Below are positions 63,296-64,000 of a stretch of 64,000 nt of DNA, in pieces. The stretch comes from Flavobacteriales bacterium (lineage in GTDB: Bacteria; Bacteroidota; Bacteroidia; Flavobacteriales_F; PHOS-HE28), in the NCBI GenBank assembly GCA_016788295.1, contig JAEUSY010000005.1, forward strand, positions 1 to 64,000, in the 5' to 3' direction. Under the pieces are notes generated by a model. The model ran no database searches and was not told where the DNA came from. It worked only from the letters and a program-made list of their open reading frames with translations. The translations under genes and the position numbers were made by a program. The stretch's first letter is position 1, and each line of letters starts with the position of its first letter.

Positions 63296-64000
63296 ATGAA
63301 ACACGTACTCAGCGCCTTTGTACTTGGTCTTGCTTCCCTGTCGGCCGTGGCCCAGGAGCCCACTCTTTGTGGTACGGACCAGATGCGCCTCCGCATGATC
63401 GCGGAGGATCCCACCTATTTGGAACGGGAAGCCCAATTGGAACAGGAGATCCGGGAGATGCTTCTCCGGAACGCCGTACAACGTGATGACGACTTCGTTT
63501 ACGTCATCCCCACCGTGTTCCACGTTCTGCACCTCGAGGGCGAAGAGAACATCTCGAATGCGCAGATCCAGAACGCGATGGACATCCTGAACAGGGATTT
63601 CGCCAAGCTGAACGCAGATACGGCACAAGTGGACCCGGTTTTCCGTCCGATCATCGCCAACTCGAAGATCCAGTTCCGCTTCGCCACCAAGGACCCTTTC
63701 GGCAACTGCACCAACGGGATCACCCGCACGCGCACGGCGGAGACGCTCGTGGGAGAATCCACTTCAAAGTTGTCGCCCTGGCCGCGCAACCAATATCTGA
63801 ACATCTGGATCTGCCGCGGTATTCGCAGCGGTGCTGCCGGATATTTCACCGCAGGTGGCCCTGGATTGGGCTCACTTCTGGACGGCGTAATGATCCTGCA
63901 TGATTATGTGGGTGATGGCAGCAGCAGCGGTACCGGAAGCGTTGGACGTTCACGTGCGCTTACGCACGAAGTGGGGCACTACCTGTCGCTCGCCCACGTA
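63296..64000 (+). CDS. Second M43-type metalloprotease, 3' end beyond the window
   Basis: The visible 235 residues match the neighbour at 60876 in layout: signal peptide MKHVLSAFVLGLASLSAVAQ, propeptide, VYVIPTVFHVLHLEGEENIS, DPFGNCTNGI, SPWPRNQYLNIWI, and the zinc site HEVGHYLSLAH at 224-234. The window ends one codon after the third zinc-binding His, so the Met-turn and any T9SS tail are outside. The repeat of the FGNCTNGI and WPRN motifs in both shows recent duplication. ATG 63287 (MHAMKH) is an alternative start. Confidence 0.93.
   Translation, partial: MKHVLSAFVLGLASLSAVAQEPTLCGTDQMRLRMIAEDPTYLEREAQLEQEIREMLLRNAVQRDDDFVYVIPTVFHVLHLEGEENISNAQIQNAMDILNRDFAKLNADTAQVDPVFRPIIANSKIQFRFATKDPFGNCTNGITRTRTAETLVGESTSKLSPWPRNQYLNIWICRGIRSGAAGYFTAGGPGLGSLLDGVMILHDYVGDGSSSGTGSVGRSRALTHEVGHYLSLAHV

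Noticed and set aside
1-64000. CRISPR array, prophage, transposase or rRNA
   Set aside because: No regularly spaced repeats, integrase, transposase or rRNA sequence was seen.

Overview
The window reads as a GC-rich chromosome segment from a Bacteroidota bacterium, most likely an uncultured Flavobacteriales-type lineage. Several signs agree. Genes lack Shine-Dalgarno sites. Many starts are preceded by the Bacteroidota -7 element TAnnTTTG, sometimes with TTG 19 bases upstream. At least three secreted proteins end in type IX secretion (T9SS) type A sorting domains. There is a bTHX ribosomal protein, a RibBA fusion, a tsaD/tamB divergent pair and topoisomerase IV encoded by parE and parC. Nothing looks like a complete phage, transposon, CRISPR array or rRNA operon. 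There is one tRNA.

Layout. 1-2.3 kb: the 5' part of a large secreted repeat protein (minus strand) and a small orphan. 2.5-5.1 kb: clpB. 5.1-9.1 kb: an accessory patch with an OmpA-domain protein, a short decayed copy of a clpB segment, a BRO-N/Fic fusion and two orphans. 9.1-16.1 kb: sixA-like phosphatase, a carboxypeptidase-regulatory-domain protein, a J-domain membrane protein, ilvE, and an overlapping recQ-mpg-fmt run. 16.3-23.2 kb: HU, a TrmH-family methyltransferase, bTHX with a Lys/Ala tail, pdxH, yqgE, a rhomboid-gmhB-class IV aminotransferase operon, a DUF4440-like lipoprotein, tRNA-Met and a START-like protein with a histone H1-like N-terminal half. 23.2-28.3 kb: an LptF/G permease translationally overlapped with two glycosyltransferases, then ribBA. 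28.3-33.8 kb: giant tamB divergent from tsaD. 33.8-41 kb: a TPR protein, two T9SS-exported proteins and a tandem-domain UspA protein. 41-47.7 kb: a tightly overlapped minus-strand operon parE - PEGA-like membrane protein - lipoprotein - parC - secreted orphan. 47.9-54.3 kb: a secreted reprolysin-like protease, an M3 peptidase lipoprotein and ychF. 54.6-60.8 kb: a plus-strand run of transketolase N-half, VWA protein, transketolase C-half, ECF sigma factor, putative anti-sigma protein, Spy-like periplasmic protein and class III aminotransferase. 60.9-64 kb: two tandem M43-type secreted metalloproteases, the second cut by the window edge.

Most genes are housekeeping: protein quality control, translation, DNA topology and repair, cofactors and envelope assembly. 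The less ordinary parts are the histone-like tails on two different proteins, the VWA gene between the two transketolase halves, the envelope genes within the parE-parC operon, the clpB remnant beside the OmpA-domain gene, and a set of start codons only 3-10 bases after a -7-like element, which suggests leaderless or near-leaderless mRNAs. No single locus can be proved from sequence alone to be a new biological system.
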